NCBI RefSeq assembly: GCF_021390575.1 | Contig: NZ_JAJEJQ010000002.1 | Coordinates: 992,001 to 1,056,000 of the forward strand | DNA length: 64,000 nucleotides | Direction of reading: 5' to 3' | Origin: Paraburkholderia adhaesiva | GTDB taxonomy: Bacteria > Pseudomonadota > Gammaproteobacteria > Burkholderiales > Burkholderiaceae | Made by a program: the position numbers and the translations under genes | Shown: positions 16,382 to 24,211 of the stretch, piece by piece | How positions within the stretch are numbered: the stretch's first letter is position 1 | Layout: each line of letters opens with the position of its first letter | The notes under the pieces: model-generated | What the model saw: the letters and a program-made list of their open reading frames with translations, nothing else | The model's database searches: none | What the model was told of the DNA's origin: nothing

Positions 16382-16846
16382 TTACACGGCAACAGTCGCG
16401 CCAGCCGCGGACGGAATGAGCAGGACAGGCAACGTCGACTGGCGTACGCAGCGTTCAGCCACGCTTCCGAGGATCAGCCGCTGAAAGCCGCGCCGTCCGT
16501 GCGTGCCCATCACCACCAGGTCGGCGTTCGCCGTTTTGGCGGCGTTCAGCACGAGCGTCGGGACGTCGTCGAGCGACGACGCTTCGCCGGTCACCATCCC
16601 GCCCTCGACGCCGCGTTCCTGCATGGCCTTGTTCATCTGCTCGGCGAGCTCGTTGCCCTGCGCAATCATCTGGTTGCGCAGGATCGACGGATCGTAGCCG
16701 GGGGCGTCGAAATACATCGGCGTGTTTTCGACCACGTAGTAGGGCTGGAGCTTCGCGCCCATCGCCTTGGCGAGTTCGAGCGCAGCGTCGAAGGCGCGGC
16801 GCGACGTGTCGCTGCCATCGACTGCGACCAGAATGCGTTTGTACAT
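16382..16846 (-). CDS. Universal stress protein (UspA family)
   Basis: A 154-residue single Usp domain. It begins KRILVAVDGSDTSRRAFD, the usual ATP-binding first strand, and ends with the GTHGRRGFQRLILGSVAERCV glycine-rich loop (G-2x-G-9x-G-S) that binds ATP phosphates. Such ATP-binding Usp proteins support survival under energy or oxygen limitation. fnr follows after 178 bp in the same direction, and a 7/10 FNR-like box lies about 100 bp upstream, which together suggest an anaerobic stress role. Confidence 0.92.
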   Translation of the reverse strand: MYKRILVAVDGSDTSRRAFDAALELAKAMGAKLQPYYVVENTPMYFDAPGYDPSILRNQMIAQGNELAEQMNKAMQERGVEGGMVTGEASSLDDVPTLVLNAAKTANADLVVMGTHGRRGFQRLILGSVAERCVRQSTLPVLLIPSAAGATVAV

Positions 16847-16942
16847 GGAACCTCCGCTTGAGTGGACCCGGTGAGAGCACGGCCTTGCCCCGACACTGCG
16901 TCGGGCGAGGCGACGTGCTGTCTGCCATGGTCACGACTTTAA

Positions 16943-16956
16943 CTGATCGGGGACAA
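16943..16956. promoter_or_regulatory. Weak FNR-like box before the universal stress gene
   Basis: CTGAT-CGGG-GACAA matches 7 of 10 positions of the FNR consensus, about 97 bp upstream of the usp start and next to an AT-rich stretch. It is tentative and supported mainly by the adjacent fnr gene. Confidence 0.3.
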
Positions 16957-17220
16957 ATATTGCGCCGCATATAGATGAAAGATGGAAGGCGCAAGGAGAA
17001 ACGTCAAGTTTTTGACTGCCTGCCGTGCCGCCGGCGGGGCGGTAGAGGGGGCGAGACGTCCGGTCATCTGCACCCGGCGGGCCAGCGACACCCCCGCCAG
17101 ACGTTCCCTCAGTTTCCGGATATCGACCGCCGATGTCGCGGGCCTCGCTGCTGGCGCCAGGCATCAGACAGGGGCGCAAGCCGCGCTGCACCGCGCGAAC
17201 CTGAACCGCCCCATGCAGCG

Positions 17221-17811
17221 TCAAACCGTGGCCGATAAAGGCCCGAACATGGCCGCGCGGGTTTGCGGACTCATGGCGATATCCAGCGCTACCGCGTTCT
17301 CGACTCCGATTCGCTGCGGCTGCCCAATCCGCGAGACCTCCATCCCGGTGTGGCGGAGCATGCGTTCCATCGACGTGGTGGTCACCGTGACGTAGCGCGA
17401 TATGCCCATCCGGTCCGCGAAGGAGATTGCCGTGCGGATTGCCTGGGTTGTGAGATCGGCGAAACCGAACGCCTGATCGTTATTCGACTCGATCGCGAAC
17501 CGGCTCAATTCCCAGATGTGGTGGCCGGCGGGTGCGCTCCTGTCCTCGAGCAAATGGCCGAAGGTGTCGCGCAGCATATTCGGCCCGTCGGTGGGCATCG
17601 TGCGCCAGCAACCGAGCACGCGGCCCGATGGGTCCTGGATCAGCATGTAGTGGGGGCCGAGCGCGTCGTAGCCGTCGATCTCCATCCCGTCGATCGTCGG
17701 TATGTCCCACCCCATACGGTCGCAAAACACACGGGCCCTGAGGCGGTACATCTCGTGAATCTCGTTCTTGTCGAAGTCCTGGCTGAGTCCGGTACGGATT
17801 GTCGTTTGCAT
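17221..17811 (-). CDS. LuxI-family acyl-homoserine-lactone synthase (BraI/LasI type)
   Basis: A 196-residue AHL synthase making an N-acyl-homoserine lactone from SAM and acyl-ACP. The invariant family residues are present: R25, F29 and W35 in RLRARVFCDRMGW, D46 and D49 in MEIDGYDA, R70 in GCWRTMP, and E101/R104 in WELSRF. A LuxR receptor and an RsaL-type repressor are encoded next to it. That arrangement matches the conserved BraI-RsaL-BraR locus of plant-associated Paraburkholderia, known to make long-chain 3-oxo AHLs. The acyl chain here is inferred from that. The start is ATG 17811 with GGGAGAG before it. Confidence 0.93.
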   Translation of the reverse strand: MQTTIRTGLSQDFDKNEIHEMYRLRARVFCDRMGWDIPTIDGMEIDGYDALGPHYMLIQDPSGRVLGCWRTMPTDGPNMLRDTFGHLLEDRSAPAGHHIWELSRFAIESNNDQAFGFADLTTQAIRTAISFADRMGISRYVTVTTTSMERMLRHTGMEVSRIGQPQRIGVENAVALDIAMSPQTRAAMFGPLSATV

Positions 17812-17871
17812 GGAAACTCTCCCTTATCCGCGTGAAACGGCGGCAATGTGGATCGAAACCTATGCGCCATG

Positions 17872-17877
17872 AATATA
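17872..17877 (-). promoter_or_regulatory. -10 element of the luxI-type promoter
   Basis: TATATT on the minus strand (5 of 6 matches) lies 60 bp before the synthase ATG. The expected -35 position (17895-17900) has no sigma-70 hexamer but lies inside the lux box, as in activator-dependent quorum promoters. Confidence 0.5.
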
Positions 17878-17884
17878 AAAAGAC

Positions 17885-17904
17885 ACCTATCCACATAGGT
17901 AGGT
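17885..17904. promoter_or_regulatory. lux/las box between luxI and rsaL
   Basis: The 20-bp site has the CT-N12-AG core of LasR-type boxes (CT at 17887-17888, AG at 17901-17902). It contains the perfect dyad ACCTAT-CCAC-ATAGGT (17885-17900). It lies in the 169-bp divergent gap and overlaps the -35 position of the synthase promoter, so the LuxR protein probably activates here. Confidence 0.65.
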
Positions 17905-17980
17905 GCGCAAGGAATGGCAGTTCTGGAGAATGACACGGGCGGCAGTCACTCATCCGGCATAACTGACAGCGAGGTACACC

Positions 17981-18301
17981 ATGGAACTTCTGGGCAATCA
18001 ATGGTCGGCGGGAGCGCAAATGCATTCGCTTCCGTCAGGGGATCTGTCGTCGGCAGTCGACCGATTCTCGATCGTCGAGTATCGCAAAAAGAAGAAGGAA
18101 AGCCAGCGCCGTTTCTGGGCCCGCTTCGGTGTCACCCAGTCGCGCGGTAGCCGGTTCGAGTCAGGCGCGGAGATTCCGCCGCCGGTGTCGATCCTGCTGG
18201 GGTTGTACTTCAACAAGACGGTTTCGGATGGCGACCTCGGCCGCGCCGAGCGTGTCCTGCGCCACCCACACGCGCCGATGCAGCTTAACCCGGGTCAATA
18301 A
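17981..18301 (+). CDS. rsaL: RsaL-type quorum-sensing repressor
   Basis: A 106-residue protein with a Cro/C1-type helix-turn-helix (residues about 40-80: RFWARFGVTQSRGSRFESG, then PPPVSILLGLYFNK). This pattern is typical of RsaL, which binds the lasI promoter and balances AHL production. The gene diverges from the AHL synthase across a shared control region and converges on the LuxR gene, overlapping its 3' end by 17 bp. That is the standard position of rsaL. The start is ATG 17981, in keeping with the family length. Confidence 0.85.
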   Translation: MELLGNQWSAGAQMHSLPSGDLSSAVDRFSIVEYRKKKKESQRRFWARFGVTQSRGSRFESGAEIPPPVSILLGLYFNKTVSDGDLGRAERVLRHPHAPMQLNPGQ

Positions 18302-19013
18302 GCCCCATCTGGGTGGCGATCACGGCTGCCGCGCGCCGCGAGTTGACGCCGAACTTCGCACGAATGTTTTTCATGTGAAAGTTCACCACCGCCTCAGAGC
18401 AATTCAGGATATGCGAGATTTCCCAGGTGGACTTGCCGAAGGCGGTCCACTTGAGGCATTCCTTTTCACGCGGTGTGAGTTTGGGGATCAGCGACTGGGC
18501 GTGACCGTTCAAATGCCGCTGGCTTGTGTCCAGCACGAGATCGCGCAGCAAGACCAGATTCGGCAGCGCACGGTTGAGGTCGTCCGTGAAGTCTCCGGCC
18601 GGGTCTGAGTCGTTGACGAAGCACAGCAGACCGACTTCCTGGCGTGGGCCGTGGATTGGCAGGGTGATGCCCGCCCGCAGACCGTAGGAACGGGCTTCCT
18701 CGTACATCGATTGCTGCTGTTCCGTTGCGAACAGTTCGGGCGACCAGACAAGCGGCGCCGACCGCGTCATGGAGTGTGCGACCGTCGGGTCGAAATACGC
18801 CATGTTCTGATCGTTGTACTTTTCCCTCCAGGCAGACGAATAGTTCGTCCGGATGAACGCATCTTCGAGCCGCATTCCCGGGCGCGGCAGGAATGCCATC
18901 ATGACCTGACTGAATCCCCACGAACTCGAGAGCTGAGTCACCGCGTCGAACCACGCCCCATCTTCGGGCGCGTCAAGCACGGACGACATCTGCTCAATGA
19001 AATGTAGAGGCAC
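18285..19013 (-). CDS. LuxR-family AHL receptor (BraR/LasR type)
   Basis: A 242-residue regulator with an N-terminal autoinducer-binding domain (about 15-165; conserved W, Y, D and P residues in SSAWREKYNDQNMAYFDPTV and GITLPIHGP). The C-terminal LuxR helix-turn-helix (about 175-235) has LTPREKECLKWTAFGKST and NFHMKNIRAKFGVNSR. It should bind the AHL made by the neighbouring synthase and act at the lux box at 17885-17904. Its 3' end overlaps rsaL tail to tail, so transcripts of the two genes are antisense over 17 bp. Confidence 0.93.
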   Translation of the reverse strand: MPLHFIEQMSSVLDAPEDGAWFDAVTQLSSSWGFSQVMMAFLPRPGMRLEDAFIRTNYSSAWREKYNDQNMAYFDPTVAHSMTRSAPLVWSPELFATEQQQSMYEEARSYGLRAGITLPIHGPRQEVGLLCFVNDSDPAGDFTDDLNRALPNLVLLRDLVLDTSQRHLNGHAQSLIPKLTPREKECLKWTAFGKSTWEISHILNCSEAVVNFHMKNIRAKFGVNSRRAAAVIATQMGLIDPG

Positions 19014-19112
19014 TTCAACACTCTCCGTCGGCGGCGCCCCAGGTCGCGGGTAAAGTCCCGACGATGGGCTGGCTTCTTTTGGTGTAGCAATTTATCACTA
19101 TTTTTCATTCCG

Positions 19113-19141
19113 TTTATTTTTCTGTCCCTATGCTCTGTCAG
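19113..19141 (-). promoter_or_regulatory. Candidate promoter of the LuxR gene
   Basis: On the minus strand CTGACA (19141-19136, 5 of 6) and AATAAA (19118-19113, 4 of 6) are 17 bp apart in an AT-rich tract, about 100 bp before the LuxR-type ATG. Confidence 0.4.
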
Positions 19142-19199
19142 TAAATAGGGATTTCGACGTCATTTCGGGTTTATTCCGGGAAGCACGAGTCGCCTTCCG

Positions 19200-19230
19200 A
19201 AAAGAAAAATACAGCGTCCACGGGCGCTGT
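19200..19230 (-). terminator. Rho-independent terminator-like hairpin
   Basis: On the minus strand, ACAGCG and CGCTGT arms (19230-19211) enclose an 8-nt loop and are followed by ATTTTTCTTTT. It would end transcription arriving from the 123-residue hypothetical gene at 19588-19959 before the LuxR promoter. Confidence 0.5.
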
Positions 19231-19587
19231 AAGGCGGACGTGGGTGACGGGCTTGCGTTCTGCGTAACCGGGTTATATCCGCCGCGTCAGGCAATTTGAG
19301 GCTCGTAATTCGCACAAGCGTGGCGAATCATCAGCGCTCTTCAATTCGAGCGTAATTCGGGTTTTGCTTTTCCTTCAGGTATCAGGCGAATAAGACCGGA
19401 TTGCGCTTTGGGCTGCATTGCCACGCGAGCACCCATTGCCGCTCTGCTCGAAATTTCGGCACGAGATTCGCGCAATCTGTCAAATGTGGCCTGCCGGGCG
19501 TGCACGCGGCGCTGGCGAGGGCGATCCCGCCCGCGCCAAAACCTTCCATCGACCACCCATCGGAGTGCCCGTTTTCGCGAGCGGACT

Positions 19588-19959
19588 TCAGCTCTTGCGC
19601 TGCAGTTCGACGATGCGTGTAGGTCGCAGGTGATTGAGCGAGTAGTGGAGCCTTCCTGGGCTGCGGCGCTGTCCGGGCAAGCGCGGATCGCGGAACTGCC
19701 AGTCGAAGTCATAGGGCGTCTGCGGTTCGGCCATGCCCTTGTCCACCACCTCGTAGCCGGGTTGCAGCGCAAAGAGGAGACGAGGTCCGCCCTTGCGGCT
19801 GTCGAATCCGGCCAGCCCGTCATTGGCTTCAGGGACGCTCGTATCGAGCGATGCGTCGCTCGTCGTGTCTTCGTCAGGGCTCATGTTCGCGTCGGCGGCG
19901 TGAGCCCGGATCTCACGCGCAAGTTCAACGCTTTCGTTGCTTTCGTCGCTGGGGTTCAT
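19588..19959 (-). CDS. Hypothetical Burkholderia-type protein (possibly DUF3005)
   Basis: A 123-residue acidic protein without signal peptide or membrane segment. It begins with a polar, Asp/Ser-rich stretch (to about residue 55), then a more ordered part with AGFDSRKGGPRLLFALQPGYEVV and FQWRD-like aromatic residues. It ends LHYSLNHLRPTRIVELQ. The overall pattern recalls DUF3005 proteins of Burkholderia, from memory and unverified. The frame is open further upstream, but ATG 19959 has a strong GGAGG 8 bp before it. No function can be given. Confidence 0.65.
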   Translation of the reverse strand: MNPSDESNESVELAREIRAHAADANMSPDEDTTSDASLDTSVPEANDGLAGFDSRKGGPRLLFALQPGYEVVDKGMAEPQTPYDFDWQFRDPRLPGQRRSPGRLHYSLNHLRPTRIVELQRKS

Positions 19960-20246
19960 GGTGATTCCTCCAGGGAGTTTCCGGATACGCTCCGGTCGCT
20001 GTAAGTCTTGTCCCGCGGTGTGTCCCGCAGGGCTCGGGCCGGGTTCCAATGCAGGGCGGTTCGCCAGGAGAACGACTCCGACGATTTTGCTTTTTTTCTT
20101 TGGATCGCCGTTTTTCCTCGGAGTATGATCCTCTTTCATCGAGTTGGCGCGCTGTCAATCAACGGCCTGAGCGAAAGGCCGTGCTGTGGCTTTGCGGCAC
20201 GAACCTGGACGCGCCCACCGAAAACGGACATGGCAGTCAGGGGCGG

Positions 20247-20489
20247 ATGACTCACATGCACTTCGACGCTGCATTCACGCATCGCGGCTACCTGCTCAAT
20301 TGCGCACCGGCGCGAGCCGGCGACGGTAGCTGGCAACCTTATGTCGTGATCTCCCGTTCCAGCGACGGTGAACTGGTTGCCAACCGTTTTTTCCCTGCCG
20401 ACCTGCGGTTCGGTGATGAAGCCGCCGCCATTGCGCACGCGCGCGACTGGGCCGTGCGCTGGATCGACGCGAGCAGCGTCACCCTTTAG
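20247..20489 (+). CDS. Small hypothetical protein
   Basis: An 80-residue protein with no recognised family. It starts MTHMHFDAAF, has a likely beta-sheet core (YVVISRSSDGELVANRFF) and a C-terminal helix (DEAAAIAHARDWAVRWID). Small Burkholderia proteins of this type are common and unstudied. The frame is open to 20049, but the ATG at 20247 follows an AGGGGCGG tract, and the upstream part is low-complexity Arg/Ser coding typical of shadow frames. It precedes cysE by 135 bp. Confidence 0.55.
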   Translation: MTHMHFDAAFTHRGYLLNCAPARAGDGSWQPYVVISRSSDGELVANRFFPADLRFGDEAAAIAHARDWAVRWIDASSVTL

Positions 20490-20624
20490 AGCGGCGCGCG
20501 CCGTGGGTTTCGCACCGTTTCCAGTGGGGCACCGCGTCATGGGTGCCCGGGCGAACTTGTGCAAAACGCGGTAATCTCCGGGGTCTGTACACTCCCGCGC
20601 GGCTCTTGTCGCTGCTGCTTCATC

Positions 20625-21554
20625 ATGTCAAACCCCGCTTCCCCCGACTGGGGTCTTGCGCAGATCGTCGCCGATCTGCGCGCGTCGCGCGAAGAGCTGC
20701 ATCGCACGCGCCATCCGCTCGGCATCCGCGAGTTGCCCTCGCGTGACGCCGTGGTCAACATCGTTGCGGGACTACGTGCCGCGCTGTTCCCCACGCACTA
20801 CGGTGCTCCGGATCTGACTGACGAGAGCGTCGACTACTACGTCGGTCATACGCTCGAAAGCACGTTACGTTTGCTGGCGGAACAGATCCGGCGCGCGCTC
20901 CGCTTCCTGCCGGAAAATGCCGAAGCGACCGAAGAAGCCCTGCGCACACGCGCGTTTTCGATTGCGCGCGAATTCGGCAAGCAGTTACCGGACATTCGCG
21001 CGCTGCTCGTGAGCGATATCCAGGCCGCCTTCACCGGCGATCCCGCTGCGCAGCACACCACCGAGATCCTGCTGTGCTATCCGGGGGTTCTGGCGATGAC
21101 GCATCATCGGCTCGCACATGCGCTGCACCGGCTCGGCGTGCCCTTGCTCGCACGCTTCATCAACGAGATTGCGCATTCGGCCACCGGCATCGACATCCAT
21201 CCGGGGGCGCAGATCGCTTCGAGTTTCTTCATCGATCACGGCACGGGCGTCGTGATCGGCGAGACGGCGATCATCGGCGAGCGCGTGCGTCTGTATCAGG
21301 CCGTGACGCTCGGTGCGAAGAGCTTTGCCGCGGAACCCGACGGCACGCTAGTGAAAGGCAGCGCGCGCCATCCGATCGTCGAGGACGACGTCGTCATTTA
21401 CGCGGGCGCGACCATTCTCGGTCGCGTGACGATCGGGCGCGGATCGGTGATCGGCGGCAACGTGTGGCTCACGCATAGCGTGCCGCCGGGCAGCAGCGTG
21501 CGCCAAGGCAAGATTCGTGAGATCGAACGCGGTGACGAAGGCCAGTTGACGTAG
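20625..21554 (+). CDS. cysE: Serine O-acetyltransferase (CysE/EpsC type)
   Basis: Transfers acetyl from acetyl-CoA to L-serine, giving O-acetylserine for cysteine synthesis. The 309-residue protein has the helical N-terminal SATase domain (to about 175) and a left-handed beta-helix of hexapeptide repeats. The catalytic pattern includes GIDIHPGAQIASSFFIDHGTG (His/Asp of the active site), VVIGETAIIGERVRLYQAVTLG and a GGNVWLTHSVPPGS tail. The length and the extended N-terminus are of the EpsC subgroup. The true start is ATG 20625, since upstream codons do not fit the family. A hairpin follows the stop. Confidence 0.93.
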   Translation: MSNPASPDWGLAQIVADLRASREELHRTRHPLGIRELPSRDAVVNIVAGLRAALFPTHYGAPDLTDESVDYYVGHTLESTLRLLAEQIRRALRFLPENAEATEEALRTRAFSIAREFGKQLPDIRALLVSDIQAAFTGDPAAQHTTEILLCYPGVLAMTHHRLAHALHRLGVPLLARFINEIAHSATGIDIHPGAQIASSFFIDHGTGVVIGETAIIGERVRLYQAVTLGAKSFAAEPDGTLVKGSARHPIVEDDVVIYAGATILGRVTIGRGSVIGGNVWLTHSVPPGSSVRQGKIREIERGDEGQLT

Positions 21555-21555
21555 C

Positions 21556-21581
21556 GGAGGGCGCCCGCACGGGGCGCCTCC
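21556..21581 (+). terminator. Hairpin after cysE
   Basis: GGAGG..CGCCC pairs with GGGCG..CCTCC around a 5-nt loop with one bulged G, followed by TGTTTCCTT. It lies between the convergent cysE and folE genes and probably ends cysE transcription. Confidence 0.45.
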
Positions 21582-21604
21582 TGTTTCCTTCGCTGGCGGC
21601 CGGC

Positions 21605-22264
21605 TCAGCTGTTGGGAACGGACATCACCGCGGAATTTCCGACGATGGCGAGAAATTCTCGACGCGTCGATGGGTCGGTCCGGAAGGTGCCAAGCATGCG
21701 CGATGTCACCATCTCCACACCGGCCTTGTGCACGCCGCGCGTGGACATGCATTGATGGGCTGCCTCGAGGATCACGCCCACGCCCTTGGGCTGGAGCACT
21801 TCGTTGAGCGTGTCGGCGATCTGCGCCGTCATCTTCTCCTGGATCTGCAGACGCTTCGCAAAGGCGTCGACGAGCCGCGCCAGCTTCGAGATGCCCACCA
21901 CCCGATGCTCGGGCAGATAAGCGACATGCGCGCGCCCGATGATCGGCACCATGTGGTGTTCGCAATAGCTCTCGAAACGGATGTCCTTCAGCACAATCAT
22001 CTCGTCGTAACCATCCACTTCCGAAAACGTCCGCGACAGGATCTCGCGCGGGTCCACCGCGTAACCGGCGAAGAACTCCTCGTAGGCGCGCGTCACTCGG
22101 GCAGGCGTATCGATCAGGCCTTCGCGCGACGGGTCGTCGCCCGCCCAGCGCAGCAGCACGCGCACGGCGTCTTCGGCTTCGGCGCGCGAGGGACGCTCCA
22201 CGGCCACCGGGGCCGACTGCGATTTCCGTTTTTTTGACTTTCCTGCGTTTTTCTCGTCGGGCAT
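21605..22264 (-). CDS. folE: GTP cyclohydrolase I FolE
   Basis: Converts GTP to 7,8-dihydroneopterin triphosphate, the first step to folate (and to biopterin). The 219-residue protein carries the zinc ligands of type I enzymes: Cys and His in ESYCEHHMVP and the second Cys in QCMSTRG. The PARVTRAYEEFFAGY and SKLARLVDAFAKRLQIQE helices and a substrate-binding GVGVILEA strand are also present. A Lys-rich N-terminal tail (about 1-25) precedes the core. The start is ATG 22264 with AAAGGAG upstream. The frame remains open to 22330 without homology. Confidence 0.95.
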   Translation of the reverse strand: MPDEKNAGKSKKRKSQSAPVAVERPSRAEAEDAVRVLLRWAGDDPSREGLIDTPARVTRAYEEFFAGYAVDPREILSRTFSEVDGYDEMIVLKDIRFESYCEHHMVPIIGRAHVAYLPEHRVVGISKLARLVDAFAKRLQIQEKMTAQIADTLNEVLQPKGVGVILEAAHQCMSTRGVHKAGVEMVTSRMLGTFRTDPSTRREFLAIVGNSAVMSVPNS

Positions 22265-22745
22265 GCCTCGGCTCCTTTCTTGTGGTCGGCGCGTTTGCGC
22301 AGCACGCACCACGAACGCGCATTGTTTCACGTTTTGTGCGGGTTCGTCGGGCGCCGGTTAATTTACGTTGGTCGTGCTGCGAGAGCGTCGTTGAGCCGTT
22401 CCGCCGCTGCAGTCCGGTTGGACGGCGCAAGAACAGGCCTGAGCCGGTACCCCATGAAATCGACTGTAACTGCCCGGGGGCACGCCTTGGCAAGCGCGCG
22501 AGTAAGCAACCGATGATCCGCGTCAGCCGGCGTCAAATAACGAAAGTATTCATATATTTAGGGTCCCTTACGTGGACGCTTCCAGGATTGCCTTTCGCCT
22601 CAGGGTGATGCCACCTTGACAGCCCGCGGGGACGACTCCGATAATTCGCGAAAAGTTCTTTAAACGAATACGTGTTCGTACATAGAACTTTCCGCCATCG
22701 AACGGCAGACCTCTGCTGTCGAGTTCGTCGCTTTCGGGAAGAGGC
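22265..22745. other. folE-pcaI divergent intergenic region
   Basis: 481 bp with no supported gene. The 90 bp next to pcaI are AT-rich and contain overlapping GTTC/GAAC dyads (22661-22688) that may be operator sites. Confidence 0.5.
22674..22688. promoter_or_regulatory. Dyad upstream of pcaI, possible IclR-type (PcaR) site
   Basis: GTTCGTACATAGAAC has GTTC/GAAC arms and matches the recalled PcaR site GTTCGATAATCGCAC at about 10 of 15 positions. It lies 58 bp before the pcaI ATG. A second dyad ACGAA-TACGTG-TTCGT overlaps its left side. Confidence 0.35.
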
Positions 22746-23462
22746 ATGATCAACAAGATTTTCGAGTCGCTTCAAGCGGCCGTCGCCGATGTGCGCGACG
22801 GCGCCACGGTGATGATTGGCGGTTTCGGCACGGCCGGTATGCCGTCCGAACTGATCGACGCGCTTATCGAGCAGGGTGCGCGCGATCTCACCATCGTCAA
22901 CAACAACGCCGGCAACGGCGACATCGGACTGGCCGCGCTGCTCAAGGCGAAACGCGTCCGCAAGATTGTTTGTTCGTTTCCTCGCCAGGCCGATTCCCAC
23001 GTATTCGATGCGCTTTACCGTGCGGGCGAAATCGAACTCGAACTCGTGCCACAGGGCAATCTGGCCGAACGCATTCGTGCTGCGGGCGCGGGCATCGGGG
23101 GCTTTTTCACCCCCACGGGTTACGGCACGAAGCTGGCTGAGGGCAAAGAGACGCGCCTGATCGACGGCCGCCAGTACGTGCTCGAGTCGCCGCTCCATGC
23201 CGATTTCGCGCTCATCAAAGCGTACAAGGGCGATCGCTGGGGCAACCTCGTCTATCGCAAGACGGCGCGCAACTTCGGCCCGATCATGGCGAGTGCGGCA
23301 AGGGTCGCGATTGCCCAGGTGTCGGAAGTCGTGCCGCTCGGCGAATTCGATCCCGAAGTGATCGTGACGCCGGGAATTTTCGTGCAGCGCGTGATCGAGG
23401 TGCCGCAGGCGGCGCATCAGGTGCAGCAAAACATTCAGGCAGCCTGCGGGGACAAGCAATGA
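22746..23462 (+). CDS. pcaI: 3-oxoadipate CoA-transferase subunit A
   Basis: One half of the enzyme that moves CoA from succinyl-CoA to 3-oxoadipate in aromatic catabolism. The 238-residue protein has the CoA-transferase family I alpha fold, with GATVMIGGFGTAGMPSEL near the N-terminus (the GGFG-type oxyanion/CoA loop) and GIGGFFTPTGYGT in the middle. It overlaps pcaJ by 4 bp (ATGA), so the subunits are made together. The ATG at 22746 is preceded by GGGAAGAGGC. It is the first gene of the pca operon. Confidence 0.95.
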   Translation: MINKIFESLQAAVADVRDGATVMIGGFGTAGMPSELIDALIEQGARDLTIVNNNAGNGDIGLAALLKAKRVRKIVCSFPRQADSHVFDALYRAGEIELELVPQGNLAERIRAAGAGIGGFFTPTGYGTKLAEGKETRLIDGRQYVLESPLHADFALIKAYKGDRWGNLVYRKTARNFGPIMASAARVAIAQVSEVVPLGEFDPEVIVTPGIFVQRVIEVPQAAHQVQQNIQAACGDKQ

Positions 23463-24118
23463 CCCGGTTGAATCGCGACGAGATGGCCCAGCGCGTGGCC
23501 CAGGATATCCCCGAGGGCGCGTATGTGAATCTCGGCATCGGCGTGCCGACGCTGGTGGCCAACCATCTCGATCCCGCCAGGGAAATTTTCCTTCACAGCG
23601 AAAACGGCGTGCTCGGCATGGGCCCCGCACCTGCGCCCGGCGAGGAGGACGACGAACTGATCAACGCTGGCAAACAGCACGTCACACTGCTCACGGGTGG
23701 TGCTTTTTTCCATCACGCGGATTCGTTTGCGATGATGCGCGGCGGTCATCTCGACTATTGCGTGCTTGGCGCGTTCCAGGTTTCGGCGAACGGCGATCTC
23801 GCGAACTGGCATACTGGCGCACCGGATGCCATTCCCGCCGTGGGCGGCGCGATGGATCTCGCGATCGGCGCCAAGCAGGTATTCGTCATGATGGAACTGC
23901 TCACGAAGCAGGGCGAAAGCAAGCTTGTCGCTGAGTGTTCGTATCCAGTGACCGGCGTGAATTGCGTGGATCGCGTATATACCGACGTCGCTGTGTTCGA
24001 TGTGACGCCCGACGGACTTGCCGTGCGCGAGATCTATTCGGATATCGGCTTCGACGAACTTCAGAAGCTGGCTGGCGTGCCGCTCATCGATGCCACGCAG
24101 GCCGCGTGTGCGGCGTGA
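23459..24118 (+). CDS. pcaJ: 3-oxoadipate CoA-transferase subunit B
   Basis: The beta subunit partner of PcaI (219 residues). It carries the catalytic glutamate in the SENGVLGMGP motif (residues about 41-50), where a glutamyl-CoA thioester forms during transfer, and the GIGVPTLVANHL nucleotide loop before it. GGAMDLAIGAKQVFVMMEL is the usual dimer segment. Translation is coupled to pcaI by an ATGA overlap. pcaB follows after a 93-bp gap. Confidence 0.95.
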   Translation: MTRLNRDEMAQRVAQDIPEGAYVNLGIGVPTLVANHLDPAREIFLHSENGVLGMGPAPAPGEEDDELINAGKQHVTLLTGGAFFHHADSFAMMRGGHLDYCVLGAFQVSANGDLANWHTGAPDAIPAVGGAMDLAIGAKQVFVMMELLTKQGESKLVAECSYPVTGVNCVDRVYTDVAVFDVTPDGLAVREIYSDIGFDELQKLAGVPLIDATQAACAA

Positions 24119-24211
24119 ACGCCCGCACGGCACGATATCGAACGGCTCGCGTCGCGAGCGCCGCACCGCGCACGTTTCTACGCATGACCTTTTCCTCCTT
24201 GCTCTAGCACC

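Larger units (their letters stand above)
19014..19587. other. Intergenic region upstream of the LuxR gene
   Basis: No supported gene is found in these 574 bp. ORFs here lack ribosome sites and family features. The region holds a candidate minus-strand promoter for the LuxR gene and a terminator-like hairpin, both listed separately. The part nearest the LuxR gene is strikingly AT-rich. Confidence 0.5.
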
